The notes beneath the pieces were generated by a model. That model saw only the letters and a program-made list of their open reading frames with translations. It was not told where the DNA came from and did not search any database. Made by a program: the position numbers and the translations under genes. Shown here piece after piece: positions 41,795-51,382 of a stretch of 64,000 nt of DNA (positions within the stretch are counted from its first letter, which is position 1; each line of letters starts with the position of its first letter). Source of the DNA: Halioglobus japonicus (GTDB lineage Bacteria; Pseudomonadota; Gammaproteobacteria; Pseudomonadales; Halieaceae); the NCBI GenBank assembly GCA_902705825.1, contig CACSIL010000005.1, positions 1 through 64,000 on the forward strand, written 5' to 3'.

Positions 41795-42994
41795 ATGCGT
41801 GAGTCATGGCGATGGTTTGGCCCCGGAGACCCGGTAACGATAAAGGATATACGGCAGACTGACGCCACCGATATCGTGAGTGCGCTGCACAATATTCCCA
41901 GCGGTGAAGTGTGGCCGATAGACGCGATACGCGAACACCAGGCGTTAATTGAAACCTGTGAGCCGGGCGAGTCAACGCTGGTGTGGTCAGTGGTGGAGAG
42001 CATTCCGGTACACGAGGATATCAAACTGGCGCGCGAGGGTTGCCAGCGTTATATCGATAACTGGGTGGCCTCGATGGAAAATCTGGCAGCCTGTGGCATT
42101 AAAACCATTTGTTACAATTTCATGCCGGTGATTGATTGGACGCGAACAGATTTGCAGCACCGCCTGCCCAGCGGTGGGTATGCGCTGCGCTTTGATCAGC
42201 AGAAGTTTTCCGTGTTTGATTTATACATTCTGGAACGCCAGGGTGCTGAGCGGGATTATTCCGATCAGGAGATCGCCACAGCCCGGCAACTTTTCGAACA
42301 GATGTCGGAAGATGAGAGGGCGCTGCTCACACGCAATATTATCGCCGGGCTGCCGGGCAAGATGACCGATGCCTACGGCCTGGATACCTTTCGCGCGATG
42401 CTCGCCAATTATCAGGGTATGGATGCCGATACACTGAGAAACAACCTGTACCGTTTCCTCGAATGCGTCCTGCCTGTGGCGGAAACGCTCGGTGTGAAGC
42501 TCGCTATCCATCCCGATGACCCGCCGCGGGATATGCTCGGCCTGCCAAGGATTATTTGCACTGCTGCCGATCTGGATGTCCTGTTTGATCGCTTGCCCAG
42601 TCCGGCCAATGGCATCACGTTATGCGCCGGTACGTATGGCAGCCGCCCCGATAATAATCTTCCCGAGATGGCAAAGCAGTTTGCGCCGCGAATCCATTTT
42701 TCACATCTACGTGGTGTCGTGCGCGACGCCGATGAGCAGCGCTCTTTTTACGAGGCCAGTCACCTAAATAGTGATGTGAATATTGTCGGTGTCATATCGG
42801 CGTTGTTGGCCGAAGAGCGGCGGCGCAAGGCAGAAGGCCTTGAGCAGAGTGAAATCTTCATCCGACCCGACCATGGTCATCAGATATTGGACGATGTTAA
42901 CAAATCAGTAAATCCGGGCTATTCCTGTATTGGCCGGTTGAAGGGCCTCGCTGAAATTCGAGGCGTGGTGAAAGCGCTGGAGTACTTGGATTAA
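41795..42994 (+). CDS. uxuA: D-Mannonate dehydratase
   Basis: The 399-residue protein begins MRESWRWFGPGDPVTIKDIR, matching the UxuA N-terminus, and continues with ALHNIPSGEVWPIDAI, the GIKTICYNFMPVIDWTRTDL block, IHPDDPPRDMLGLPRI, and the metal-binding end RPDHGHQILDD. The enzyme dehydrates mannonate to 2-keto-3-deoxygluconate in the cytoplasm. Its length is that of E. coli UxuA. It lies between uxaC and the GntR regulator. The ribosome binding site is weak, so translation may depend on uxaC. Confidence 0.95.
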   Translation: MRESWRWFGPGDPVTIKDIRQTDATDIVSALHNIPSGEVWPIDAIREHQALIETCEPGESTLVWSVVESIPVHEDIKLAREGCQRYIDNWVASMENLAACGIKTICYNFMPVIDWTRTDLQHRLPSGGYALRFDQQKFSVFDLYILERQGAERDYSDQEIATARQLFEQMSEDERALLTRNIIAGLPGKMTDAYGLDTFRAMLANYQGMDADTLRNNLYRFLECVLPVAETLGVKLAIHPDDPPRDMLGLPRIICTAADLDVLFDRLPSPANGITLCAGTYGSRPDNNLPEMAKQFAPRIHFSHLRGVVRDADEQRSFYEASHLNSDVNIVGVISALLAEERRRKAEGLEQSEIFIRPDHGHQILDDVNKSVNPGYSCIGRLKGLAEIRGVVKALEYLD

Positions 42995-43084
42995 CGCTCT
43001 CTTTAAGGGTATAGCTGGCTGGTCCACCGGACGCATAGCCCGGCCAACAGGCTTGTGTTATCGTTCGTTCAGGTCAGAGCATTT

Positions 43085-43879
43085 ATGAAAGATAAAGACA
43101 GATTTCCTCAAAATACGCAGCGACTTCCGCGGGAGCCGCGCCTCTATCAGCAGGTCGCTGAAAAGCTGATCGGCATGATCGAACTTGAAGAATATGAAGT
43201 GGGTATGCGGCTGCCTGCGGAGCGTGAACTTGCGACGATGTTGGGCGTAAGTCGCCCAACTATCCGCGAGGCTGTGATCGCCCTTGAGCTTGCACACTAT
43301 GTTGAAGTCCGCATGGGCTCCGGCGTGTATGTGCTGGAATATAAGAAGGGCAGAAACCGTTTTTCTGATCAGGACGTTGGCCCGTTTGAACTCACCGAGG
43401 CAAGGGCCTTGTTCGAGGGTGAGGCAGTCGCGCTGGCGGCGACCATGATCACCGATGAGCAGTTGGTACAGTTGGCAGAATCTCTGGATGAAATGGTGGA
43501 GGAGAACGCACACGGTGTCGACAGCCATGAGGTGGCGGACAAAAAGTTTCATATGATTATTGCCCAGGCCACCAACAACAGTGCCATTCGCTCGACCATA
43601 GAAAACCTGTGGGAAATGCGGGAGAGCTCTGCGCTGACAGCAAGCACGCTGCAGAAGGCGCGTAACTCCGGCCTGAAACCATCGGTAGAGCAGCATCGGG
43701 ATATCTACAATGCGTTAAAAGCCCGCGATGCCACGGCCGCACGCCAGGCGATGCGTTCGCATTTACTGACAGTGATTGAAAGCATTCTTGAGGCCACTGA
43801 AGCGGATGCCATAGAGGCGGCGCGCAACCGAACGTCAGAAAGTCGGGATCGACTCAAACGCACTAAAACCATTGTTTAA
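43085..43879 (+). CDS. GntR-family regulator, FadR/UxuR subfamily
   Basis: Residues about 25-90 form the winged helix (LPAERELATMLGVSRPTIRE), and the rest is the all-helical FCD ligand domain (ALFEGEAVALAATMITDEQL, ADKKFHMIIAQATNNSAI). In this subfamily the ligand domain binds a metal and sugar acids such as fructuronate, which releases the repressor from operators. The gene sits inside the uronate block, so it most likely represses uxaC-uxuA and kdgK. I chose the ATG at 43085; a longer frame from 43055 is less likely. The palindrome upstream of uxaC is the best candidate target. Confidence 0.85.
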   Translation: MKDKDRFPQNTQRLPREPRLYQQVAEKLIGMIELEEYEVGMRLPAERELATMLGVSRPTIREAVIALELAHYVEVRMGSGVYVLEYKKGRNRFSDQDVGPFELTEARALFEGEAVALAATMITDEQLVQLAESLDEMVEENAHGVDSHEVADKKFHMIIAQATNNSAIRSTIENLWEMRESSALTASTLQKARNSGLKPSVEQHRDIYNALKARDATAARQAMRSHLLTVIESILEATEADAIEAARNRTSESRDRLKRTKTIV

Positions 43880-43930
43880 AGGCATCGTTTAACACCTTTA
43901 CCTGAAGTCATCGTTCAGAGGTTTCCCCCA

Positions 43931-44554
43931 ATGATTGTCACAACATTATCTGCTTGCCGGGTGTTGCCGGTTATCACGGCGAAGGATGCAAATAGCACTG
44001 TCGCGTTGGCAAAGGCCCTGGGCCGTGGCGGTATGAAGGCGGTGGAGATCACGCTGCGCACGCCAGCTGCGCTCGACAGTATTCGCGAAGTTGCGGCGCA
44101 GGTGCCGGAGATGATAGTGGCAGCGGGTACCGTGACGAACCCTGATGAGCTGCATCGAGCAGTAGAGGCGGGAGCCTCTATGGTGGTGAGCCCCGGCTCT
44201 ACACCGCGTTTACTGCGCGCAGCGCGCGACGCGGGTATTGATTTCGTACCGGGTGTCGCGACGGCTTCTGAAGTGATGCAGGGTCTGGATGAAGGCTATA
44301 GCTGTTTCAAACTGTTTCCCGCTGTGGCTGCGGGCGGCTTGAATCTGCTCAAATCACTGGCCGGGCCTTTTCCGGATGTCAAGTTCTGCCCCACCGGGGG
44401 GCTGAGTCCAGCAAATTTCAGGGAGTTTCTGGCACTGCCGAATGTTGTTTGTTGCGGTGGTTCCTGGATGGTTGCTGCCGATCTTGTCGATAACCATCGC
44501 TGGGATGACATTGAGGCACTGGCGCGCGAAGCGATGGCAACGGCGCCTGCTTAG
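43931..44554 (+). CDS. eda: KDPG/KHG aldolase
   Basis: The 207-residue aldolase has VEITLRTPAALDSI with catalytic Glu39, GTVTNPDELHRAVEAGA, and the Schiff-base lysine Lys127 in SCFKLFPA, followed by FCPTGGLSPANFREFL. It splits 2-keto-3-deoxy-6-phosphogluconate to pyruvate and glyceraldehyde 3-phosphate, the last step of the uronate route here. The length matches the Eda family. It lies 51 bases after the regulator gene, probably in the same transcript, and converges with xylA. Confidence 0.93.
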   Translation: MIVTTLSACRVLPVITAKDANSTVALAKALGRGGMKAVEITLRTPAALDSIREVAAQVPEMIVAAGTVTNPDELHRAVEAGASMVVSPGSTPRLLRAARDAGIDFVPGVATASEVMQGLDEGYSCFKLFPAVAAGGLNLLKSLAGPFPDVKFCPTGGLSPANFREFLALPNVVCCGGSWMVAADLVDNHRWDDIEALAREAMATAPA

Positions 44555-44568
44555 TTGCCGTGCTGTTG

Positions 44569-45909
44569 TTATGAAAACATATAGTCATTGAGCAGGCTCT
44601 CTACCCACTCTTGCTTGCCACTGACCCGAGCAGGTTCGGGGTTGCCGGCGGCGATATCGCGTAACGCTTCAAGGCTCAGTTCACCCGCTTCGAATTGCTG
44701 GCCGTGCGGCTGGCTGAAGCTGGCATAACGGCTGGCCTTGAATGCCGCAAGTTTGCCATCGCTGATGATACGATCGGCAATGACGAGGGCGCGGGCATAG
44801 GCATCCATTCCTCCAATATGCCCCAGAAACAGGTCTTCAAGGTCGGTTGATTCGCGTCGTACCTTGGCATCAAAATTCAGCCCGCCATAGCCGAGGCCGC
44901 CAGCGGCAAGCACTACCAGCAGATTCTCAACACAGTCGTACATATCCATTGGGAACTGGTCGGTATCCCAACCGTTCTGGGCGTTGCCGCGGTTGGCATC
45001 GATTGACCCCAGTAACCCCGCATCAACGGCCATTTGCAGATCATGTGCGCTGCTATGGCCGGCCAGTGTGGCGTGATTGGCTTCTATGTTGAGTTTGAAA
45101 TCACCGTCCAGGCCATAGTGACGAAGAAACCCAATGACCGTTTGGGCGTCTACATCGTACTGGTGGTACATGGGCTCCATGGGTTTGGGTTCAATAAGAT
45201 AAGTCCCGCTGAACCCAATCGAGCGACCATAGTCACGGGCCATGGTGAGAAATATCGCCAGGTGATCCAGTTCCTTTCCGGTATTGGTATTGAGCAGGCA
45301 GGCGTACCCTTCGCGCCCGCCCCAGAACACATAATTTTCACCACCGAGTGCAACAGTTGCATCAAGCGCTGCTTTTACCTGAGCACCGGCATACGCTACC
45401 ACGGAGAAGTCCGGGTTGGTTGCGGCACCATTCATGTAGCGCGGATGAGAAAACACATTCGCCGTGCCCCAGAGCAGCTTCATACCGGTTGCATCCTGGC
45501 GCTCCTTCGCCAAACTCACCAGGCTGGCAAGATTGGCTTCTGATTCGGCCACTGAGCTGCCTTCGGGCGCGAGGTCGCGATCGTGGAAACAGTAGTGGGG
45601 GACATTGAGTTTGGTGAAAAATTCAAACGCTGCATCCAGCTTATTGCGGGCGCGCGCCATATCGCTATCGCCTGTATCCCACGGGTGAACCCGTGTGCCA
45701 GGGCCGAATGGGTCGCTGCCGTCAGCACAGAAAGTGTGCCAGTAACAAACGGCAAACCGCAGATGCTGCTCCATAGTCTTACCCGCGATCACGCGCTGTG
45801 ATTCGTAGGCTTTGAAGCTGAGAGGATTGTCGGACTCCGGTCCTTCATAGATAATTTGCGGTATGTTGGGAAAGTATTCCCTGTCGCCGATAAAGACTGT
45901 TTTACTCAT
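44569..45909 (-). CDS. xylA: Xylose isomerase
   Basis: The 446-residue protein has the XylA order: [35 protein letters not shown] with the active-site His and Asp, [46 protein letters not shown] with metal ligands, and [15 protein letters not shown]. It converts D-xylose to D-xylulose with Mg2+ or Mn2+ in the cytoplasm. It is the second gene of a leftward xylB-xylA pair, 32 bases after xylB. No xylose regulator or transporter is adjacent. Confidence 0.96.
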   Translation of the reverse strand: MSKTVFIGDREYFPNIPQIIYEGPESDNPLSFKAYESQRVIAGKTMEQHLRFAVCYWHTFCADGSDPFGPGTRVHPWDTGDSDMARARNKLDAAFEFFTKLNVPHYCFHDRDLAPEGSSVAESEANLASLVSLAKERQDATGMKLLWGTANVFSHPRYMNGAATNPDFSVVAYAGAQVKAALDATVALGGENYVFWGGREGYACLLNTNTGKELDHLAIFLTMARDYGRSIGFSGTYLIEPKPMEPMYHQYDVDAQTVIGFLRHYGLDGDFKLNIEANHATLAGHSSAHDLQMAVDAGLLGSIDANRGNAQNGWDTDQFPMDMYDCVENLLVVLAAGGLGYGGLNFDAKVRRESTDLEDLFLGHIGGMDAYARALVIADRIISDGKLAAFKASRYASFSQPHGQQFEAGELSLEALRDIAAGNPEPARVSGKQEWVESLLNDYMFS

Positions 45910-45941
45910 TGGGTTTTCCCTCTTTAGGTGTCAATAGTAGG

Positions 45942-47441
45942 CTACTGGACAGGTTGTGCATACAGGGGGGTGATCGCAGCCAGTGACTGCAGATAGCGCT
46001 GGTAAACGTCGTCATAAAAATTAACCGCTGTAGTGTTAGGCTCACAGCACATTTCCCGATTTTTGCTAAGGTGATCGTCCGCAAATTGCTGCATTTCATC
46101 CAGGCTGCAGGACTCCAGTACGGCAAGAGCCTGCAGTGCTGCACCGAATGCAGCGCCTTCATCCTGATGCAAAATTGTCACCGGCGTATTGCAGATATCC
46201 GCTACTGCCTGCCGCCAGGTGGCACTGGCCGAGCCGCCGCCGGTCAACACAACGCCCGAGTCGTCGATGTCCAGCTCACGCATCCTTTGGAGACCATAAC
46301 GCAGTGCAAAAGTGGCGCCTTCAAGTGCCGAGCGCAACAGGTTTTCCGGGCGGGCGTTGTGCGGGTCCAGCCCCATCACGCAGGCTTTCGCTCGCGGTAG
46401 ATTGGGGGTGCGCTCACCGTTGTAAAAAGGCAGGGAAATAAGACCTTCCGCACCCATAGGAGAGCGACTGACCTGTCGCTCAAAGTCAGACAGTTCTGTG
46501 CCCAGTAGATTCCTCGTTTGCTCCGTTGTTACAGTGCAGTTCATGGTGCACATCAGTGGTAGCCACCCGCCCGTTGAAGAGCAAAAGGCAGCGATTTCAC
46601 CTTTGGGGTCGATAACGGGTTTGTCCGAATAGGCATAAACCGTGCCTGACGTACCCATGCTCATGGTTACCCTGCCGGGACTGAGGTTTCCGGTCCCAAT
46701 GGCCCCCATCATATTGTCGCCACCGCCGGTGGATACCGGTATCCCTGCGGGCAGCCCGGTCAGCTCGGCGACGTCAGAGCGCAGCGAGCCGATAACCCCG
46801 GGGTCCACCCGCAACTGCGGCAGGCACTCAGTCAAATCTCGTTGCGGGTCGATGGCATGCAGCATACGGTCGGACCAACGGCGTTCCCGAATATCCAGGA
46901 AGCCAGTCCCCGATGCATCTCCCGCCTCCATGCAGCGTTCACCCGTCAGGTAAAAGTTCAGATAATCGTGGGGTAACAGGATGCAGTCCAGTTGCTCATA
47001 CAGCGGGCCTCCCTGTTTGGCAAACCGGCGAATTTTGCCAGCCGTATAGCCTGCAAGGATAGGGTTCCCGACATCGTCTATACACCGCTGCATGCCGCCG
47101 TAGGCGGCCATGATGTCATTACACTGTGCAACGGTTGAGGTGTCGCACCACAATTTGACGGGTGCCAGTACCTCGCCGTTTTTCCCCAGCGCTACAAAAC
47201 CGTGCTGCTGACCTGAGACACCGATTGCAGCTACAGAAGCAAGCGTGGCGGGATCTACGTTGGCAAGAACATGGTGCAAAGCATCCAGCCACCACTGCGC
47301 CTGCTGCTCTGCGGCACCGCTCTCATCCTGAAAAAGATCCAGAGCGGCACTTTCACAGGCGATTACTTTGCGTGTCGAGCCATCGTAAAAAAGTGCTTTG
47401 AGCGATTGTGTGCCCAGATCGAGGCCGAGTACTGTTTGCAT
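45942..47441 (-). CDS. xylB: Xylulokinase
   Basis: The 499-residue FGGY-family kinase begins MQTVLGLDLGTQSLKALFYD (phosphate-binding loop) and continues with GVSGQQHGFVAL, PGRVTMSMGTSGTVYAYSDK and VVLTGGGSASATWRQAVADI. It phosphorylates xylulose to xylulose 5-phosphate for the pentose phosphate route. I place the start at ATG 47441; an in-frame start at 47489 would add an unconserved, Arg-rich leader and run into the promoter palindrome. It is first in the leftward xylBA operon. Confidence 0.93.
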   Translation of the reverse strand: MQTVLGLDLGTQSLKALFYDGSTRKVIACESAALDLFQDESGAAEQQAQWWLDALHHVLANVDPATLASVAAIGVSGQQHGFVALGKNGEVLAPVKLWCDTSTVAQCNDIMAAYGGMQRCIDDVGNPILAGYTAGKIRRFAKQGGPLYEQLDCILLPHDYLNFYLTGERCMEAGDASGTGFLDIRERRWSDRMLHAIDPQRDLTECLPQLRVDPGVIGSLRSDVAELTGLPAGIPVSTGGGDNMMGAIGTGNLSPGRVTMSMGTSGTVYAYSDKPVIDPKGEIAAFCSSTGGWLPLMCTMNCTVTTEQTRNLLGTELSDFERQVSRSPMGAEGLISLPFYNGERTPNLPRAKACVMGLDPHNARPENLLRSALEGATFALRYGLQRMRELDIDDSGVVLTGGGSASATWRQAVADICNTPVTILHQDEGAAFGAALQALAVLESCSLDEMQQFADDHLSKNREMCCEPNTTAVNFYDDVYQRYLQSLAAITPLYAQPVQ

Positions 47442-47478
47442 GGTGTCAGGCTTCCGCATACGCGAATGGGAACCTGGA

Positions 47479-47500
47479 ATTATACGCAACTAAGTGCGTA
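47479..47500 (-). promoter_or_regulatory. Promoter and palindromic operator of xylBA
   Basis: On the minus strand a perfect TATAAT (47484 to 47479) lies 38 bases before the xylB ATG. It overlaps the perfect inverted repeat TACGCAACTAAGTGCGTA at 47483-47500, which fills the space where the -35 to -10 spacer would be. The -35 hexamer is poor. Such placement is typical of a repressor operator. Confidence 0.5.
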
Positions 47501-47562
47501 AGGCTTGCTCAATTTCCTGATAGTTTGGCCGTGCCTCGATAGTGTATTTGCAGAATCCTCCG

Positions 47563-47994
47563 TTACCAATCGGTCTTGCGGCGGCCGCGCTTTTTCTCCC
47601 TTCGATCGTTATTGCCGGTGTCTTCGTACAGCTGAGTTTGCAATGCAGCGGAATGCCGGCGGTCATCGTCGTATTCCCGGCGATCATCGTAATGCTTGTA
47701 CTTGCAGCTACATCTGGATGCGTCGCATGCTGGCAGGGGCAGCATCGGAGCATCTCCATCCGAGATCAGGAAACGCTTGTTTTCTATCGCCTTGACGGCA
47801 TCGCAGGCGCAGTCTTCGTACACAATCGATATGCCCCGGTAGGGCTTTAGTTGAACAGGTTTGGCCGCTCTCATTGGCGAGGATTTTTTCACTGGGGGAG
47901 AATTCTTTTTCGCGGTATTCGCACTCTTTTCCGGCGTCGATGCGGAAAACGGCAAGTAGTTCAATGGAGCCTTAAATAGCGCCGAGAATTTCAT
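47563..47994 (-). CDS. Small Cys-rich hypothetical protein with Arg-rich tail
   Basis: The 143-residue protein starts MKFSALFKAPLNYLPFSAST (ATG 47994 behind gagggg) and has a Lys/Pro-rich linker, then a conserved-looking core: RGISIVYEDCACDAVKAIEN, RFLISDGDAPMLPLPACDAS, and CSCKYKHYDDRREYDDDRRH. Five cysteines and the closing DRR-rich segments suggest metal binding and perhaps nucleic-acid or envelope contact. Similar Cys-x-Cys-x-Tyr-x-His-x-Asp-Arg-Arg proteins occur in other gammaproteobacteria, but I know no function. It stands upstream of xylB in the same orientation, probably as a separate unit. Confidence 0.6.
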   Translation of the reverse strand: MKFSALFKAPLNYLPFSASTPEKSANTAKKNSPPVKKSSPMRAAKPVQLKPYRGISIVYEDCACDAVKAIENKRFLISDGDAPMLPLPACDASRCSCKYKHYDDRREYDDDRRHSAALQTQLYEDTGNNDRREKKRGRRKTDW

Positions 47995-48204
47995 ATCTAC
48001 CCCTCTGGTCTGGCGAATGTTTTTCTGATCAATGCACATGCGCCGATCTATAACAGCCGTTTCATTGTGCTCTTACGGTAGCAGGATATAAACTCGGTAG
48101 GCAGTTTCTTTGAGTGAAATCACAGAATAATTCCGGACGACGCCGAAATTGGGCGGGGATATAACCAGCACCTATAAAGCGATATTCTGCCAGGTGATAT
48201 GTGC

Positions 48205-49488
48205 TCAGTCAGCGCGGCTCTCAGCTTCCATCGCAAGCACCTCTGCAGGTGACTCGAATGTTTTTGCCGCGCCCAGTTGTGGGAAAATTCGCGACCACAG
48301 TCCGGTTATTGCGATAGCGGCTGCGCCACCACCGACGATGGCGGCAATAGGGCCAAAGATAACAGCGAGGCCACCGGTCAGTGCATCTCCGAGTTCATTG
48401 GATGCGCTTATAGTCAGCTGACTGACGGCATTGACGCGACCGCGTCGGTCATCGGGTGTGTGCAACTGGATCAACGAGGATCGAACATACACACCGAACA
48501 TGTCGGCCGCCCCGCAGATCGCCAGACACAGCATTGAAAGCCACAGTACTTTGCTCAGTCCAAAGCCGATAGTGCCAATACCGAACACCACCATTGCGGC
48601 GAGCATCAGATTGCCGACATTCTTCGATAGCGGTGCAAAGGAAAACGTAATAGCGACTATAACTGCGCCAACGGCGGGTGAAGCTGCGAGCAGCGACAAA
48701 CCAATTTCACCCTCACCCAGAATATCTTTCGCGAACACTGGAATCATTGCCGTGGCACCTGCGAGAAACATTACAAACAGATCCAGTGTAATAGCGCCCA
48801 GCACCAGTTTGTTCGACCACACATAGGCCAAGCCATCGAGCACCTGGCGCATCGGACCTTGGCTGCGGTCGATTTTGCTGCGCGGTACAGGCCCTATCAT
48901 GAAGACAGAAAATGTCGCCAGAGCATAGAGTGCGGCGCACAGGAAGTAGGGCACAGCAGGGCCTATTTTGTAGAACGGCCCGGCCAGCCCCGGTCCTGCG
49001 ATCACGCCAACCTGCCAGGCGATAGTCGATAGCGCGATGGCGCGGGGAAGTGAGGCTTTGGGTACCAGGTTTGGTGCCAGCGAAGAAATGGCTGGCCCAA
49101 GGAACGCTCTGCAGATACCAAGCAGTACTGCGACAAAATAAATCCAGTTAAGGGTTATCGATTCACTTAATGTGAGTATCGCCAGAAACAGCGCGATTAC
49201 CGTCTGTGCGACAAGAACAGCGCGCGCCACCCAGCGCCGATCCAGGTGGTCGGCGACCCAGCCAGTAACAGGTGTCAGAATGAACAGTGGTATGAATTGA
49301 AGTAAGCCCAGCAGCCCCAGTATGCCAGCTGATGCGCTGATGCCCATATCTTCGCGCGCCAGGTTATACGCTTGCCACCCGAGAATCAGCAGCAGCGCAT
49401 ACAGCGCCACCATAGACGATAAGCGCGACAGCCACAGATAGCGATAGTTGGGGATCGTAAAGGGGTGTGGGGCCAATATTTCAGTCAT
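48205..49488 (-). CDS. MFS transporter, EntS-like (DHA3-type)
   Basis: Twelve membrane segments run through 427 residues. The first-loop MFS motif is present as GWVADHLDRRWVARAVLVAQ, with a counterpart HTPDDRRGRVNAVSQL in the second half. The layout resembles EntS and macrolide-type DHA3 exporters, which expel siderophores or drugs; it does not look like a sugar importer. The start is ATG 49488; the extra twelve residues of a longer frame are not hydrophobic or conserved. Neighbouring genes give no clue to substrate. Confidence 0.82.
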   Translation of the reverse strand: MTEILAPHPFTIPNYRYLWLSRLSSMVALYALLLILGWQAYNLAREDMGISASAGILGLLGLLQFIPLFILTPVTGWVADHLDRRWVARAVLVAQTVIALFLAILTLSESITLNWIYFVAVLLGICRAFLGPAISSLAPNLVPKASLPRAIALSTIAWQVGVIAGPGLAGPFYKIGPAVPYFLCAALYALATFSVFMIGPVPRSKIDRSQGPMRQVLDGLAYVWSNKLVLGAITLDLFVMFLAGATAMIPVFAKDILGEGEIGLSLLAASPAVGAVIVAITFSFAPLSKNVGNLMLAAMVVFGIGTIGFGLSKVLWLSMLCLAICGAADMFGVYVRSSLIQLHTPDDRRGRVNAVSQLTISASNELGDALTGGLAVIFGPIAAIVGGGAAAIAITGLWSRIFPQLGAAKTFESPAEVLAMEAESRAD

Positions 49489-49591
49489 GCGTTTTTGCCC
49501 GCAAAGCGTTAAAAGGCGCAACATACCCTAGAATGAAAGTGCGTGCAGCCATCAGATTGTCGAGATGACTGCGGCTCGACATTCTACACGT

Positions 49592-50506
49592 TTAATCCTC
49601 GATAATTTCGTGGCGCACATGCACCGCAACACTGCGAGGTTTCACTGTCAGATCGCGCGCCAGATAATGCGCTTTGGTGAATGCGGCGCCATACAGCAGA
49701 ATCAGGGAGGAGTAGTTGACCCAGAGTAGTAGTAACACCAGAGACCCTGCCGCGCCATAGGTTGATGCCGTTGCGGTGTGACTCAGGTAGAGCGCTATAA
49801 GAGAGCGCCCGAGGGTGAACAGGGCTGCCGTCAGCAGCGAACCCAGAGCGACGTCCTTCCACGACAGATGCACATCGGGCAGCACCTTGAATATGGTGGC
49901 GAACAAGACTGAGGTGATCAGGATAGACAGCGTCGCTTCAGAGAAACCAAAAGCGACATCATACCAGGGCAACCAGCCCTGCACGTTGTCGAGTATGATG
50001 CGCAGCCCTACGCTGAGAGAGAGCGACACCAGCATTATGAAACCTATCGCCAGTACAATCGTCAGCGAGGTGAGTCTGCTTCTGATAAGCGCCATGATGC
50101 TGTTGCGAGAGGGCTTGGGTACAACGTTCCATATTGAATTAAGCGAATTTTGCATTTGTCCGAATACGGTAGTCGCGCCCAGCAGCATTGCCAGAATTCC
50201 CGCAAGTGTGGCGAGCAGGCCGCCTCCTTTGAGGCTTGATTGAGCAACTGCTGTTTGCACTGTTTTCGCCGCTTCGGCCCCCACAACCTCTTGTAGCTGT
50301 GCAGCAATCTGACCCTGTGCTGCTTCCTCGCCAAAAAATACGCCGATTACGCTGACTGCGACTATCATCACCGGCGCGATGGAAAACAGTGTAAAGAATG
50401 CCAGAGAACCTGCATTGGCAAAGGCATTGCTTTGCAGCCATATCTGCGCAGCATGCTTGAGAATATCTATCCAGTACTTGAATTGGGTGACGATTTTCGC
50501 CGTCAT
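49592..50506 (-). CDS. YihY/BrkB family inner-membrane protein
   Basis: The 304-residue protein carries the YihY/virulence factor BrkB signatures ANAGSLAFFTLFSIAPVMIV, GEEAAQGQIAAQLQEVVGAE, STYGAAGSLVLLLLWVNYSS and LYGAAFTKAHYLARD, with six membrane segments. These proteins are widespread and of unsettled function (an older name ties them to ribonuclease BN in error; transport and serum resistance have been proposed). It lies 103 bases upstream of the MFS gene start on the same strand. Confidence 0.88.
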   Translation of the reverse strand: MTAKIVTQFKYWIDILKHAAQIWLQSNAFANAGSLAFFTLFSIAPVMIVAVSVIGVFFGEEAAQGQIAAQLQEVVGAEAAKTVQTAVAQSSLKGGGLLATLAGILAMLLGATTVFGQMQNSLNSIWNVVPKPSRNSIMALIRSRLTSLTIVLAIGFIMLVSLSLSVGLRIILDNVQGWLPWYDVAFGFSEATLSILITSVLFATIFKVLPDVHLSWKDVALGSLLTAALFTLGRSLIALYLSHTATASTYGAAGSLVLLLLWVNYSSLILLYGAAFTKAHYLARDLTVKPRSVAVHVRHEIIED

Positions 50507-50593
50507 AGTTGGTTAACTCAGAAAATGTGAAAGATAATGCATACAGACATTACAGTCGTGAAGCCGTGTACAAGTTGGGGGTCATAAGTCCTG

Positions 50594-51382
50594 TCAATCA
50601 CCGGCTAGCATTGCCAGCAATGCCTGCCAACTGCGCGCATCTGCATGTGCATCATAGGCCAGCGGCATCTTGTACTCCTCGCCCTTGGCTGAGGCTGCGG
50701 GGTTGGTAAATCCATGCACTACGCCGGGAAAGCTCAACAATTCCAGTTCCGCTCCGGCATTGCTCATCTCGACAACAAAATCGCCCACCTGCTGTGCTGG
50801 AACCATCGGGTCATCAGCGCCGGTAGCGACCAATAATTTTGCTTTGATGACACCGGGAGCGACAGGTTGCTCTGAACCCAGGCTACCGTGGAAACTGGCG
50901 ACGCCAGCCAGATTGGCGCCGCTGCGGGCCTGATTCAACACCACTGCCCCACCAAAGCAATAGCCGATAGCGTAGTGACGGTTCGGGTCGACATTGGGCG
51001 CGCTCGCCAATACCGATAAAGCGGCGTTGAAGCGTGCGTGCATTAACTCAGGGTTTTCCAATGCCGCACTCATGAACGCCTTGGCGTCCTTGGGGTGCTG
51101 TGCGATCTTGCCATGACCGTACATATCGACAGCAACAGCGCTGTAACCCGATTCGGCTAACTGCTTTGCCCGGCTTCGCGTGTAGTCGTCCATTCCCCAC
51201 CACTCGTGCACAACGACAACGCCGGCAGACGGTTGCTTGAGCGAATCATCGTAATACAGTACGGCGCTGCCGAGATCGTTATCAAACTGAACCTGCTTCT
51301 CGACAATGTCGCCGAATACCGGCGCGGCCAACAAAGACGCCCATAAGAGCGCCAAAAACCCGGGCAATTTATACGTGTTCAT
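50594..51382 (-). CDS. Exported dienelactone hydrolase family protein
   Basis: A signal peptide (MNTYKLPGFLALLWASLLAA) precedes an alpha/beta-hydrolase of the dienelactone hydrolase family: GVVVVHEWWGMDDYTRSRAK, AVAVDMYGHG, the nucleophile GYCFGGAVVL with Cys instead of Ser, the Asp in VATGADDPMVP, and the His in FPGVVHGFTNP. The complete Cys-Asp-His triad suggests an active esterase or lactonase in the periplasm. Cytoplasmic members work in chlorocatechol degradation; exported ones are uncharacterised. The ATG follows aggaaaaaag. Confidence 0.88.
   Translation of the reverse strand: MNTYKLPGFLALLWASLLAAPVFGDIVEKQVQFDNDLGSAVLYYDDSLKQPSAGVVVVHEWWGMDDYTRSRAKQLAESGYSAVAVDMYGHGKIAQHPKDAKAFMSAALENPELMHARFNAALSVLASAPNVDPNRHYAIGYCFGGAVVLNQARSGANLAGVASFHGSLGSEQPVAPGVIKAKLLVATGADDPMVPAQQVGDFVVEMSNAGAELELLSFPGVVHGFTNPAASAKGEEYKMPLAYDAHADARSWQALLAMLAGD

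Noticed and set aside
43058-43696. 212-codon frame opposite the GntR regulator gene
   Set aside because: Shadow frame; the regulator on the plus strand has clear winged-helix and FCD domains.
48205-49488. MFS protein considered as the missing uronate or xylose importer
   Set aside because: Its sequence resembles EntS/DHA3-type exporters and it is separated from the catabolic genes by an unrelated gene.
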